64,000 nucleotides of DNA, from contig NZ_JADIJR010000002.1 in assembly GCF_017355365.1 (NCBI RefSeq), forward strand, positions 145,924-209,923, given 5' to 3'. This DNA comes from Microbacterium sp. SD291. GTDB taxonomy: Bacteria > Actinomycetota > Actinomycetes > Actinomycetales > Microbacteriaceae. Shown in pieces: positions 7,706 through 16,100 of this stretch (its first letter is position 1; the number at the start of each line of letters is the position of its first letter). The position numbers were made by a program, and so were the translations under genes. The notes beneath the pieces are model-generated. The model worked only from the letters and a program-made list of their open reading frames with translations, searched no databases and was not told the origin of the DNA.

Positions 7706-9138
7706 CGACGGCCCGGATCGATGAGACGGCAGAGACGCTGATCATCGCAGGGGCAGGTGCCCGTCCGTCGGGCGCCGAGCTGATCGGACCGCGGGCGCGG
7801 GTCACCGCGCGGATGTCGGGCGGTGGCACGACCTGGAAGGCGGTGTTCCCCCTGCGGGCGTCGCGCTGGGGCGGGGCGGAGCTCCCGCTTCCGGCGGGCG
7901 ACTACGAGCTGCGGATCCCGGATGCGGACCTGGACGATCTGACGATCGCCCCGAAGCTGCTGGCCGGTCTGCGCGTGGCCGTCGACGACGGCATCGTGCG
8001 GATCGCCGCGCCGGTCGACCCCGTCTACGAGACGGCGGAGGGGCAGTCGACGCTCGAGGAACGCTACGTCGCGCAGGCGGGCGGCACTGAGAACGCGGTG
8101 TTCTTCGAGAGCTTCTACGGACGCAGCGTCGGCTGCAACCCGCGCGCCATCGATCGGGCGCTCGCCGCGCAGGCGCCGGGAGTGCGGCGCTACTGGAGCG
8201 TCGTCGACCTCTCGGTCGCGGTGCCGGAGGGCGCCGTCGCGGTGGTCGAGGGCAGCCCGGAGTGGTGGCGAGCGCGGGCTTCGGCCCGGCTGCTCGTCGT
8301 CAACGACTGGCTGCGCCGCAGGTTCGCCCGAAAGCCCGGTCAGAGGGTGCTGCAGACGTGGCACGGCACGCCGCTCAAACGACTCGCCCTGCACCGGCCG
8401 GGGTTCGACCCGCGGCGCATGGCGGCGGTCGTGAAGGAGTCGCGCCGCTGGGACGTGCTGCTCGCACAGAACACCTACTCCGAGCGCATCCTGAAGAAGG
8501 CGTACGCGTTCCTCGGGCGTCCGATCTGGGTGGAGGGCTACCCGCGCAACGACGCTCTCGTGACGGGCGACGCCGCGGCGATCAGGGCAGCCCTGGGAAT
8601 CGCCGCGGGCGAGCGCGTGCTGCTTTACGCGCCCACCTGGCGCGATGACCGCAGCGAGATGGTCGACTTCGTCGACCCGGAGGCGCTCGCGCGGCAGGCG
8701 GATGCCGTGGTGCTCGTGCGTGGGCACTCACGCACGATCGAGACGGACCGCGATCGGGCCGGCGCTCGGGTCATCGACGTGACCGGCTACCCCGAGACCG
8801 CGCAGTTGCTGCTCGCAGCCGACGCCCTCATCACCGACTACTCGTCCGTGATGTTCGACTTCAGCGTCACCGGCAAGCCGATGTACTTCCTGGTGCCGGA
8901 CCTCGATCACTACCGCGGCCAGCTCCGAGGCTTCTACTTCGACCTCGCGACCAGGGCTCCCGGACCACTGGTGCGCACGCAGGAGGAGCTGGTGGCGGCG
9001 CTGTCGGATGCCGGGCACGAGCAGGCGTTCGCGTCGCGCTACGCGGCGTGGCGCGCGCAGTTCAACTCCCGGGACGACGGTCGCGCCGCCGAGCGCGTGG
9101 TGGCGCGGATCCTCGATCAGGGGTTCGTCAGCCGCTGA
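7702..9138 (+). CDS. CDP-glycerol glycerophosphotransferase family protein 2, with N-terminal beta domain
   Basis: A 478-residue TagF-type enzyme. The first 100 or so residues form a separate, mostly beta-rich domain without catalytic motifs. The C-terminal catalytic part has QTWHGTPLKRL, YAPTWRDDRSEM, VRGHSR and TDYSSVMFDFSVTGKP, the usual set for polymerising polyol-phosphate transferases. Start ATG 7702 overlaps the stop of the upstream paralogue. The role is probably chain building of a phosphodiester wall polymer at the inner membrane face. The polyol (glycerol, ribitol or mannitol) is not determined, and no CDP-polyol cytidylyltransferase is present in the window. Confidence 0.88.
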   Translation: MTTARIDETAETLIIAGAGARPSGAELIGPRARVTARMSGGGTTWKAVFPLRASRWGGAELPLPAGDYELRIPDADLDDLTIAPKLLAGLRVAVDDGIVRIAAPVDPVYETAEGQSTLEERYVAQAGGTENAVFFESFYGRSVGCNPRAIDRALAAQAPGVRRYWSVVDLSVAVPEGAVAVVEGSPEWWRARASARLLVVNDWLRRRFARKPGQRVLQTWHGTPLKRLALHRPGFDPRRMAAVVKESRRWDVLLAQNTYSERILKKAYAFLGRPIWVEGYPRNDALVTGDAAAIRAALGIAAGERVLLYAPTWRDDRSEMVDFVDPEALARQADAVVLVRGHSRTIETDRDRAGARVIDVTGYPETAQLLLAADALITDYSSVMFDFSVTGKPMYFLVPDLDHYRGQLRGFYFDLATRAPGPLVRTQEELVAALSDAGHEQAFASRYAAWRAQFNSRDDGRAAERVVARILDQGFVSR

Positions 9139-9160
9139 GCCGTGACGTCGCGTCGCCTGA

Positions 9161-10231
9161 CTACGGCAGCGGCGTGTTGCGGGTGCCGAGTCGAGAGGCG
9201 TCGACCGTGTCTCCCGCGCCCTTGAGCACGCCTCCGAGGAAGCCGACGCCCCACGCGACATGCATCGTGGGGAGCACCAGCAGGGTCCACAGCCGCTGTC
9301 GGATGCCGCCGCCGCCCGGTGCGAGCGCGACCGCGAGCACCAGCAGCAGGTAGGCGGCAAGCGGCAGGTACACCGCGGACGCGATCAGAGACGCGACACC
9401 GCTCAGCGCCCCGGTGAGCTGCAGCACGCTGACGATCACTGCGAGGGTGAGCAGGAGCACGAGCGCGGGTGGGGCGAAGTAGCGGATGCCGTTGCGCCTC
9501 CCGAAGCGCCGCACGAGCTCACCGCGCCAGGCGCCGGTCGCCCGGAACTGCCGTGCCAGCCGCAGCCAGCTCTCGCGCGGCCAGTACGTGACCGACAGGC
9601 CCGGATCGAACCACACGCGGTGCCCTGCCTGGCGAATGCGGAGGTTCAGCTCCCAGTCCTCGCCGCGCCTGACCGTCTCGTCGAAGAGGCCGACCTCATC
9701 GAGCACTGATCGGCGCATCACGCCCAGGTAGGCGGACTCGGCCTCGCCCTCGTGCGCACCGCCGTGATAGGCGCCGCCGCCGAGGCCGACGGGGGAGTTG
9801 TACAGGCGGGCGACGGCCTTCTGGAACGGTGTGCGCCCCTCGGCGTGCATGACGCCGCCGACGTTCGCCGAGCCGGTCCGCTCGAGCGTCGCGAGCGCCC
9901 GCGCCGCGTAACCGGGCGCGAGCTCGGAGTGCGCGTCGACGCGGATGACGGTGGGGTGGCGGCTGGCCCGGATCGCCGCGTTCAGGCCCACCGGGATGTG
10001 CGCAGCCGGGTTGTCGACCAGGCGGATCCGGCGGTCGTCGCGGGCCAGAGCCTCCGCGAGCTCCGTGGTGCCGTCGGTGGACGGTCCGAGGGCGAGGACC
10101 AGCTCCGCGGGAACGTCGAGGTCCTGTGCGAGCACGGACTCGACGGCGTGCCGCAGATACGCCCGTTCGTTCAGCACGGGCATGACGAACGACACCCCGT
10201 TCTCGGGCACGGTCGTTCCGGCGTCATCCAC
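9161..10231 (-). CDS. Family 2 glycosyltransferase with C-terminal membrane segments (ExoA-like)
   Basis: A 356-residue protein. The N-terminal GT-A domain begins VSFVMPVLNERAYL and carries a DxD-like RVDAHSE plus a GEDWELNLRIRQAGHRVWFD block. About three transmembrane segments follow from residue 250 on (LVLLLTLAVIVSVLQ, then VYLPLAAYLLLVLAVAL). This arrangement resembles succinoglycan ExoA-type transferases, which add sugars to lipid-linked intermediates on the cytoplasmic face. GTG 10231 follows a CATGAT hexamer by 6 nt. It is divergent from the duplicated glycerophosphotransferase pair. Donor and acceptor are unknown. Confidence 0.82.
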   Translation of the reverse strand: MDDAGTTVPENGVSFVMPVLNERAYLRHAVESVLAQDLDVPAELVLALGPSTDGTTELAEALARDDRRIRLVDNPAAHIPVGLNAAIRASRHPTVIRVDAHSELAPGYAARALATLERTGSANVGGVMHAEGRTPFQKAVARLYNSPVGLGGGAYHGGAHEGEAESAYLGVMRRSVLDEVGLFDETVRRGEDWELNLRIRQAGHRVWFDPGLSVTYWPRESWLRLARQFRATGAWRGELVRRFGRRNGIRYFAPPALVLLLTLAVIVSVLQLTGALSGVASLIASAVYLPLAAYLLLVLAVALAPGGGGIRQRLWTLLVLPTMHVAWGVGFLGGVLKGAGDTVDASRLGTRNTPLP

Positions 10232-10237
10232 CCGTCG

Positions 10238-10243
10238 ATCATG
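10238..10243 (-). promoter_or_regulatory. -10-like hexamer for GT2 gene
   Basis: CATGAT on the minus strand ends 6 nt before GTG 10231; predicted leaderless start, near match to TANNNT. Confidence 0.4.
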
Positions 10244-10270
10244 TCACGGGCACCTCGGAGGTTCGCTGAT

Positions 10271-10276
10271 TAGCGT
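10271..10276 (+). promoter_or_regulatory. -10-like hexamer for glycerophosphotransferase 3
   Basis: TAGCGT ends 6 nt before ATG 10283; the gap CGTGGG is a poor ribosome site, so the mRNA is probably leaderless. Confidence 0.5.
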
Positions 10277-10282
10277 CGTGGG

Positions 10283-11524
10283 ATGGACGTGATCTCAGAT
10301 TCGAAGAAGGCCTATCGACTGATCCGCCGCGCCGTTGCGTCCCGTGCGGCCGCGCGGCGGGTGCATCGCCGGGTCGACGAGCAGGCGTCCGGGGCGTTCC
10401 GGATCGCGGTGTACTTCGCCGACTCTGCGGTGAACATGTACCAGATCCGGCAGTGGTACCGGCCGCTGCACCAGCTCGCCGAGCAGTGGCCGGTCGTGGT
10501 GATCTCACGCTCCGCCGTCGGAGCGGAGGCGCTCCTCGACGACGCGGCTCTGCCCGTGGTCTACGCGCCCAAGATCCGCGACATCGAGGGCTTCCTCGCG
10601 GATCAGGACATCCGGATCGTGCTGTACGTGAATCAGAACACCCGGAACTTCCAGATGTTCCGCTACGGACGCCGCTGGCACGTCTTCATCAACCACGGCG
10701 AGTCCGACAAGGTCTATATGAGCAGCAACCAGTACAAGGCGTACGACTATGCGCTCATCGCGGGGCAGGCCGCCCGCGATCGCCTGTCGCAGGCGCTGTG
10801 GGACTACGACGTCGACCGCCGCGCGATCGAGATCGGCAGACCGCAGGCCGATCACTTCCGGGCGGCGACTCCGTATCCCGCCGATGATCGGATCGTGCTG
10901 CTCTACGCACCGACCTGGGAAGGCGACCGGGCGTCGATGAGCTACGGCTCGGTGCTCTCGCACGGTGAGAAGCTGGTGCAGGCGCTGCTCGCGACCGGTC
11001 GGCATCGAGTCATCTACCGCGCGCACCCTCGCAGCGGCGTGAACGACGACCGCTACGGCGCGGCGAGCCGGCGCATCATCGCGGCGATCGCCGCCGCGAA
11101 CGCCGCTGATCCGTCGGCGCATCATGTGCATGACGACGGGCCGGACGTCGGATGGCAGATCGCAGCGGCCGACGTCGCCGTGCTCGATGTCTCGGCCATG
11201 GTCTACGACCGGCTGGCGGTGGGCAGGCCGCTGCTGGTCACGCGGCCCGCGGACCCCGAGGCGGTGCTCGACACCGACGGCTACCTGTCCGACTGCGAGT
11301 GGCTCACTGTGGCGGACGCAGGGAAGGTGGTCGCCGAGATCGACCGGGTCCGAGACGACGCCACCGCCATGGCACGGCTCGACCGCTGGGCTCGGCACTA
11401 CTTCGGGGACACCGCGCCAGGGGCTGCCACCGCGCGATTCCATGCGGCGATCGAGCAGCTCATGGGGCGGTGGGAGCAGTTCCGTGCAGCCGACCGCCGC
11501 GGCGACGCAGCGGCGAAGGACTGA
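10283..11524 (+). CDS. CDP-glycerol glycerophosphotransferase family protein 3 (tandem copy A)
   Basis: A 413-residue short form of the family. It lacks the WHGxPLK wording of copies 1 and 2 but has FINHGESDK (about 136-143), YAPTWEGDRASM, IYRAHPRSG and a late VSAMVYDRLAVGRPLL, which correspond to the catalytic and CDP-binding blocks. Its closest relative is the next gene: residues 108-143 are identical in both. The basic N-terminal helix (SKKAYRLIRRAV) could attach it to the membrane. Likely a polyol-phosphate or sugar-phosphate transferase in wall polymer assembly; the substrate is unknown. Confidence 0.82.
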   Translation: MDVISDSKKAYRLIRRAVASRAAARRVHRRVDEQASGAFRIAVYFADSAVNMYQIRQWYRPLHQLAEQWPVVVISRSAVGAEALLDDAALPVVYAPKIRDIEGFLADQDIRIVLYVNQNTRNFQMFRYGRRWHVFINHGESDKVYMSSNQYKAYDYALIAGQAARDRLSQALWDYDVDRRAIEIGRPQADHFRAATPYPADDRIVLLYAPTWEGDRASMSYGSVLSHGEKLVQALLATGRHRVIYRAHPRSGVNDDRYGAASRRIIAAIAAANAADPSAHHVHDDGPDVGWQIAAADVAVLDVSAMVYDRLAVGRPLLVTRPADPEAVLDTDGYLSDCEWLTVADAGKVVAEIDRVRDDATAMARLDRWARHYFGDTAPGAATARFHAAIEQLMGRWEQFRAADRRGDAAAKD

Positions 11525-11545
11525 CGTATCCCTTTCGTATCGTTC

Positions 11546-11579
11546 GAGTCTCCCGGGCGGGGCCGGGAACGGGAGACTC
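11546..11579 (+). repeat. Inverted repeat between the tandem transferase genes
   Basis: The arms GAGTCTCCC (11546-11554) and GGGAGACTC (11571-11579) lie just upstream of the TATTCT hexamer at 11582. With no T-run after it, this could be a weak terminator of copy A or an operator overlapping the -35 zone of copy B. Confidence 0.5.
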
Positions 11580-11581
11580 AG

Positions 11582-11587
11582 TATTCT
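11582..11587 (+). promoter_or_regulatory. -10-like hexamer for glycerophosphotransferase 4
   Basis: TATTCT ends 6 nt before ATG 11594. The gap GGAGGG could also serve as a ribosome site for read-through mRNA from copy A. Confidence 0.5.
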
Positions 11588-11593
11588 GGAGGG

Positions 11594-12877
11594 ATGGGTG
11601 CAGTTTCCGACGCGAAGAAGGCGTACCGTCTGCTGAGGCACGCGCTCGCGTCGCGCAGCGCCGTGCAGCGGGTCAGGCGGCGGATGGCCGCGCAGCAGCC
11701 TCATCCGCGCGACCACTATCAGATCGCCGTGTACTTCGCGGACGGCGCCGTGAACATGTACCAGATGCGGCAGTGGTACCGGCCGCTCGCCGAGCTCTCG
11801 AAGCGCTGGCCGGTCGTCGTGCTGTCACGCCAGGCCACCGGTGCGGAGAAGCTCCTCGACGAGGACGCCCCGCCGGTCGCGTTCGTGCCCACGGTGCGGA
11901 ATCTGGAGAAGTTCGTCGCGAAGCAGGACATCCGCATCGTGCTCTACGTGAACCAGAACACCCGGAACTTCCAGATGTTCCGCTACGGGCGCCGCTGGCA
12001 CGTGTTCATCAACCACGGCGAGTCCGACAAGATGTACATGACCACGAATCAGTACAAGGCCTACGACTATGCGCTGGTCGCGGGTCAGGCTGCACGTGAT
12101 CGCCTGTCGCGCACGCTCTGGGACTACGACGTCGACCGCCGCACGATCGAGATCGGCAGGCCGCAGGCCGACCACTACTCGGGGACCCTGCCGTACACCC
12201 CCGACGAGCGGATCGTCGTCCTCTACGCCCCGACCTGGGAGGGCGATCGGCCGAGCGCCCACTACGGCTCGATCGCCACGCACGGAGAGTCCCTCGTCAC
12301 AGCCCTCCTCGCGAGCGGCCGCCACCGCGTCATCTACCGTCCGCACCCGCGCAGCGGCGTCGTCGATGCCGCGTACGGTGCCGCGCACCGGCGGATCATC
12401 GCGGCGATCGGCGCGGCGAACGCGGCGGACAGGGCGGCGCAGCACGTGTACGACGACGGCGCGGATCTCGGCTGGCAGCTCGCCGCCGCCGACGTCGCGA
12501 TCGTCGACATCTCGGCGATGGTCTACGACCGGCTCGCCGTCGGCAAGCCGCTGATGATCACCCGCCCGGCGGACGAGCGGGCCTCCATCGACACGAACGG
12601 CTACCTGTCCGATTGCGAGTGGCTCACGGTCGACGGGGCGCGAGGAATCGTCGCCGAGGTCGAGCGGGTCCGCGCGGACGAGGCGGCGATCGCGCGTCTG
12701 CGGATGTGGGTGCAGCACTACTTCGGCGACACGACCCCCGGCGTCGCGACCGAGAAGTTCCACGGCGCGATCGAGCAGCTGATGCAGGAGTGGGACGAGT
12801 GGCTCGCCCACGAGGTCGGCTTCGTCCGCAGCGACGAGGACGACGACGATGACGACAGCGACGACGAGGAGGACTGA
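11594..12877 (+). CDS. CDP-glycerol glycerophosphotransferase family protein 4 (tandem copy B)
   Basis: A 427-residue paralogue of the preceding gene with the same motif set (FINHGESDK, YAPTWEGDRPS, IYRPHPRSG, SAMVYDRLAVGKPL). The two align through almost their whole length with the same spacing, a clear tandem duplication. Copy B differs in its tail, which ends in an acidic run of Asp/Glu (about the last 15 residues) coded by a GAC/GAT-rich stretch. It is followed 2 nt later by birA, whose ribosome site is formed by that acidic tail's GAGGAGGA. Function as for copy A; the acidic tail may bind a basic partner or metal ions (inference). Confidence 0.82.
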   Translation: MGAVSDAKKAYRLLRHALASRSAVQRVRRRMAAQQPHPRDHYQIAVYFADGAVNMYQMRQWYRPLAELSKRWPVVVLSRQATGAEKLLDEDAPPVAFVPTVRNLEKFVAKQDIRIVLYVNQNTRNFQMFRYGRRWHVFINHGESDKMYMTTNQYKAYDYALVAGQAARDRLSRTLWDYDVDRRTIEIGRPQADHYSGTLPYTPDERIVVLYAPTWEGDRPSAHYGSIATHGESLVTALLASGRHRVIYRPHPRSGVVDAAYGAAHRRIIAAIGAANAADRAAQHVYDDGADLGWQLAAADVAIVDISAMVYDRLAVGKPLMITRPADERASIDTNGYLSDCEWLTVDGARGIVAEVERVRADEAAIARLRMWVQHYFGDTTPGVATEKFHGAIEQLMQEWDEWLAHEVGFVRSDEDDDDDDSDDEED

Positions 12878-12879
12878 TC

Positions 12880-13650
12880 GTGGAGCTGTCCCGAACCCGC
12901 GCCGTCGTCGCGCGGCTGGAGATGCTTCCTGAGATCGGGTCGACCAACGCGGAGCTGCGGACGCACGTGGCGGATGCGGTCGCCTGGCCGCACCTGTCCG
13001 TCCTCGTCACGGAGAATCAGACCGCGGGCAGGGGGCGACTGGATCGCTCGTGGATCGCGCCTCCCGGAGCGTCGCTCGCGGTCTCGGTGCTGCTCCGCCG
13101 GCTGCCGGATGCGGGGGAGGCGCGGGGGTGGATCCCGCTGGCGGCCGGCCTGGCGATGGCGGATGCCGTCGCGGCGCAGCTGCCCGAGCATGACGTCGCC
13201 GTGAAGTGGCCGAACGACGTGCTCGTCGACGGGCGCAAGATCTGCGGGATCCTGGCGGAGGCGGCGGCGGACGCCGTGATCGTCGGCGCCGGCGTGAACA
13301 CCGCGATGACGGCATCCGAGCTCCCTGTGCCCACCGCGACGTCGTTCGCCTCGCTCGGTGCGACCGCCGATGCGGATCGCCTTCTCGCGGACTACCTCGG
13401 TGGGCTGGACGCGCGGCTCTCGGCGCTCGCCGCATCGGGCGATGCGGTGTCCAGCGGGCTGCATGAGGCGGTGAGCGCGCGCTGCGCGACCCTCGGCCTC
13501 GATGTCACGGTCGCTCTCCCGGGTGAGCGGATGCTCGAGGGAACCGCGACGGCGCTGGATGCGGAGGGGCGGCTGGTGGTGCTCTCCGCGGGCTCGGAGC
13601 ACCCGGTGTCGGCGGGCGACGTCGTGCACGTGCGCCCAGTACGACGCTGA
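12880..13650 (+). CDS. birA: Biotin--[acetyl-CoA-carboxylase] ligase
   Basis: A 256-residue group I biotin protein ligase lacking the DNA-binding domain of E. coli BirA. It makes biotinyl-AMP and loads biotin onto carboxyl carrier proteins in the cytoplasm. The biotin/ATP loop is GRGRLDRSW and the catalytic lysine lies in VKWPNDVLVDGRKICGIL; a small C-terminal SH3-like domain follows (EGTATALDAEGRLVVLSAG). GTG 12880 uses GAGGAGGA as ribosome site. Translation is probably coupled to the upstream transferase gene, 2 nt away. Confidence 0.93.
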   Translation: MELSRTRAVVARLEMLPEIGSTNAELRTHVADAVAWPHLSVLVTENQTAGRGRLDRSWIAPPGASLAVSVLLRRLPDAGEARGWIPLAAGLAMADAVAAQLPEHDVAVKWPNDVLVDGRKICGILAEAAADAVIVGAGVNTAMTASELPVPTATSFASLGATADADRLLADYLGGLDARLSALAASGDAVSSGLHEAVSARCATLGLDVTVALPGERMLEGTATALDAEGRLVVLSAGSEHPVSAGDVVHVRPVRR

Positions 13651-13689
13651 CACGCCCGGGACGCACGGCCGGTTGTCGGCGGCAGGGGG

Positions 13690-13695
13690 CACAAT
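13690..13695 (+). promoter_or_regulatory. -10-like hexamer for PH-domain gene
   Basis: CACAAT ends 6 nt before GTG 13702; the gap GGAGGC may act as ribosome site. It matches the spacing seen for other genes but not the TANNNT consensus. Confidence 0.35.
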
Positions 13696-13701
13696 GGAGG
13701 C

Positions 13702-14256
13702 GTGACCCAGCCAGTGACTCTCGGCGGACGGCCGACCATGCCGCCGGCTGGTGTGCCGGCGGAGGAGCTTCTCATCGCTCGCTTCCGGGGCCACGCCCGC
13801 AGGCTCTTCTGGTCGGCTCTCGTGCTGATCGGCGTGTGCGGCGCCGCCGCATACTTCTACGGGAACCTCCCGGCGGGTCTCGAGGACTGGATGCTGCTCG
13901 CCGCAGCCGGAGCGCTCGTGGTGGCTCTCGTCGTCGTGCCTTTCGTGATCTGGTACTCGCGCACCGTCACCGTGACGACGCGTCGTGTGATCACGAGCCA
14001 CGGGATCGGCGCGCGCAGCCGCGATGAGATGTCGCACGCCCGCGGCTACACGATCGGAGTGCGCCGAGGCATCCTGCAGAGGATGTGGGGCGTCGGCACG
14101 ATCACGCTGTCGAACGGCGTCGATGCGCCGATGCGACTCCTCAACGTGCCGAACGTGACGCTCGTGCACGAGACGCTCGCCGACCAGATCGAGGTCAGCC
14201 AGATCCTCGCGCACCGTGACGCCCAGTCCGGGCAGGACGGCACGGCCCCGCTCTGA
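13702..14256 (+). CDS. PH domain-containing membrane protein (bacterial PH, YdbS-like)
   Basis: A 184-residue protein with two transmembrane segments (about 34-50 and 66-90) followed by a bacterial PH domain. The segment YSRTVTVTTRRVITSHGIGA and then DAPMRLLNVPNV is the usual strand pattern of the family. It sits between birA and purK, a position seen in other actinobacteria. The molecular role of these proteins is poorly known, possibly envelope or lipid related. The last 15 residues are polar and disordered. Confidence 0.8.
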   Translation: MTQPVTLGGRPTMPPAGVPAEELLIARFRGHARRLFWSALVLIGVCGAAAYFYGNLPAGLEDWMLLAAAGALVVALVVVPFVIWYSRTVTVTTRRVITSHGIGARSRDEMSHARGYTIGVRRGILQRMWGVGTITLSNGVDAPMRLLNVPNVTLVHETLADQIEVSQILAHRDAQSGQDGTAPL

Positions 14257-14362
14257 CGCCTTGCATCGAGCGATGCGGTGCACCGCGGGCGCAGCCGATG
14301 CGGAACGGTGTTCGATGCTCGTGTCCGTGCGCGAGAATGGTCATGACGAATGGAGGCGGCAC

Positions 14363-15487
14363 ATGGCGCTGCGTGTTGGCGTGATCGGTGGAGGCCAGCT
14401 GGCCAGGATGATGATCGCCCCGGCGGTCGAACTGGGTCTCGAGCTGCGGGTCCTCGCTGAAGGCGAGGGCATGTCGGCGCAGCTGGCGGCCACGGCGGTG
14501 GGGGACTACCGCGATCTTGAGGCGGTGCGGGCCTTCGTCGCCGACGTCGACGTCGTCACGTTCGACCACGAGCATGTGCCGCAGGAGGTGCTGCGCGCGC
14601 TCGTCGCCGACGGGGTCGCTGTGCACCCGGGGCCCGATGCGCTGCAGTTCGCGCAGGACAAGCTCGTCATGCGCGCCCGCCTCGCCGAGCTCGGCATCCC
14701 GCAGCCGGACTGGGCCGCCGTGCGCAGCGCCGGCGAGCTGCAGGCGTTCCTGGACGCTCACGACGGCAGGGGAGTGGTGAAGACCCCGCGCGGCGGATAC
14801 GACGGCAAGGGCGTGCGCGTGGTGCGCTCCGCAGGCGATGCGCAGGAGTGGCTGGACGCGCTCGCCGAGGACGAGGCGCTGCTGGTCGAAGAGCTCGTCG
14901 GATTCGTCCGTGAGCTCGCCCAGCAGGTGGCGCGGCGTCCGAGCGGACAGATGGTCGCGTACCCGGTCGTGGAGACCGTTCAGCGCGACGGTGTCTGCGC
15001 CGAGGTCATCGCGCCGGCCCCCGCTGCGCCGGAGCGTCTCGCCCGCGTCGCCGAGGGCATCGGCAGGTCGATCGCGGAAGGGCTCGGCGTCACCGGGATG
15101 CTCGCGGTCGAGCTGTTCGAGACAGACGACGAGCGGATCCTCGTGAACGAGCTCGCGATGCGACCGCACAACAGCGGCCACTGGAGCCAGGACGGCGCCG
15201 TCACCGGGCAGTTCGAGCAGCACCTCAGGGCGGTCGCGGATCTTCCGCTGGGCGACCCGTCGCCTCGTGCCGCGTGGTCGGTCATGGTGAACATCCTCGG
15301 CGGGCCTGCGGAGGGGACGCTCGAGGAGCGCTTCACGGCCGCGATGACCGAGCATCCGGCCGCCAAGGTCCACACCTACGGCAAGGCGCCGCGCCCCGGT
15401 CGCAAGGTGGGCCACGTGAACGTCTCCGGCGACGACCTCGACGACGCGGTGTACGAGGCCCGCGCCGCCGCCGCCCACTTCGCCTGA
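14363..15487 (+). CDS. purK: 5-(carboxyamino)imidazole ribonucleotide synthase
   Basis: A 374-residue ATP-grasp enzyme of purine synthesis that carboxylates AIR to N5-CAIR with ATP and bicarbonate. The N-terminus reads [13 protein letters not shown], the classic PurK opening; the ATP-grasp centre includes [12 protein letters not shown] and LLVEELV, and the C-terminal part has [19 protein letters not shown] 14363 is preferred to longer in-frame starts because GGAGG lies 6-7 nt upstream and homologues begin here. It is followed by purE, as usual. Confidence 0.95.
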   Translation: MALRVGVIGGGQLARMMIAPAVELGLELRVLAEGEGMSAQLAATAVGDYRDLEAVRAFVADVDVVTFDHEHVPQEVLRALVADGVAVHPGPDALQFAQDKLVMRARLAELGIPQPDWAAVRSAGELQAFLDAHDGRGVVKTPRGGYDGKGVRVVRSAGDAQEWLDALAEDEALLVEELVGFVRELAQQVARRPSGQMVAYPVVETVQRDGVCAEVIAPAPAAPERLARVAEGIGRSIAEGLGVTGMLAVELFETDDERILVNELAMRPHNSGHWSQDGAVTGQFEQHLRAVADLPLGDPSPRAAWSVMVNILGGPAEGTLEERFTAAMTEHPAAKVHTYGKAPRPGRKVGHVNVSGDDLDDAVYEARAAAAHFA

Positions 15488-15551
15488 GCCGATTCTGCGT
15501 CACACTGCGCGCAGAGGCGTGCCGTTGGGGGTTTCTCCCAGCGCCAGACCA

Positions 15552-15557
15552 TACCCT
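15552..15557 (+). promoter_or_regulatory. -10-like hexamer for purE, sets its start
   Basis: TACCCT ends 6 nt before GTG 15564. It supports a leaderless start there rather than the in-frame codon at 15519. Confidence 0.5.
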
Positions 15558-15563
15558 GTTCAG

Positions 15564-16100
15564 GTGACTGAGCCACTGCACTCCACCGACGCCCCGCTGC
15601 ACTCTTCGGCTGCTCCGCTGGTCGGCGTCGTGATGGGGTCCGACTCCGACTGGCGCGTGATGAGCGACGCCTCTCAGGCGCTCACCGACTTCGGCATCGC
15701 CCACGAGGTCGAGGTGGTGTCCGCGCACCGCACCCCTGACAAGCTCATGTCCTACGCGCGCGAGGCGCGTGGTCGCGGCATCCGCGTGATCATCGCCGGA
15801 GCAGGGGGAGCCGCGCACCTGCCGGGGATGCTCGCGTCGATGACGGCGCTTCCCGTGATCGGCGTGCCGGTGCCGCTGGCGTATCTCGACGGCATGGACT
15901 CGCTGCTCTCGATCGTGCAGATGCCGGGCGGGATCCCCGTCGCGACCGTATCGATCGGCGGAGCGAAGAACGCCGGCATCCTCGCCGCGCGGATACTCGG
16001 GACCTCCGACGATGCGCTCGCCGACCGTGTCGAGGCCTACGCGCGCGACCTGGAGGCCCAGGTCGAGGAGAAGAACGATCGGCTGAAGGAGTCGCTGTGA
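15564..16100 (+). CDS. purE: N5-carboxyaminoimidazole ribonucleotide mutase
   Basis: A 178-residue class I PurE that rearranges N5-CAIR to CAIR, the step after PurK. Visible are GSDSDW in the first strand, SAHRTPDK and [14 protein letters not shown], which form the active site. GTG 15564 is chosen because of the adjacent -10 hexamer; an upstream codon would read through that hexamer. The short Ser/Thr/Pro-rich lead (residues 1-18) is not conserved in the family. Its stop overlaps the LCP gene start (GTGA), so the two are translationally coupled. Confidence 0.95.
   Translation: MTEPLHSTDAPLHSSAAPLVGVVMGSDSDWRVMSDASQALTDFGIAHEVEVVSAHRTPDKLMSYAREARGRGIRVIIAGAGGAAHLPGMLASMTALPVIGVPVPLAYLDGMDSLLSIVQMPGGIPVATVSIGGAKNAGILAARILGTSDDALADRVEAYARDLEAQVEEKNDRLKESL

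Noticed and set aside
9139..9160. Terminator between the convergent TagF-like and GT2 genes
   Set aside because: The 22-bp gap holds no stem-loop of useful length.
12830..12875. Acidic GAC/GAT run considered as frameshifted or assembly error
   Set aside because: The frame stays open and ends 2 nt before birA, whose ribosome site lies within it, so it is a genuine acidic tail.
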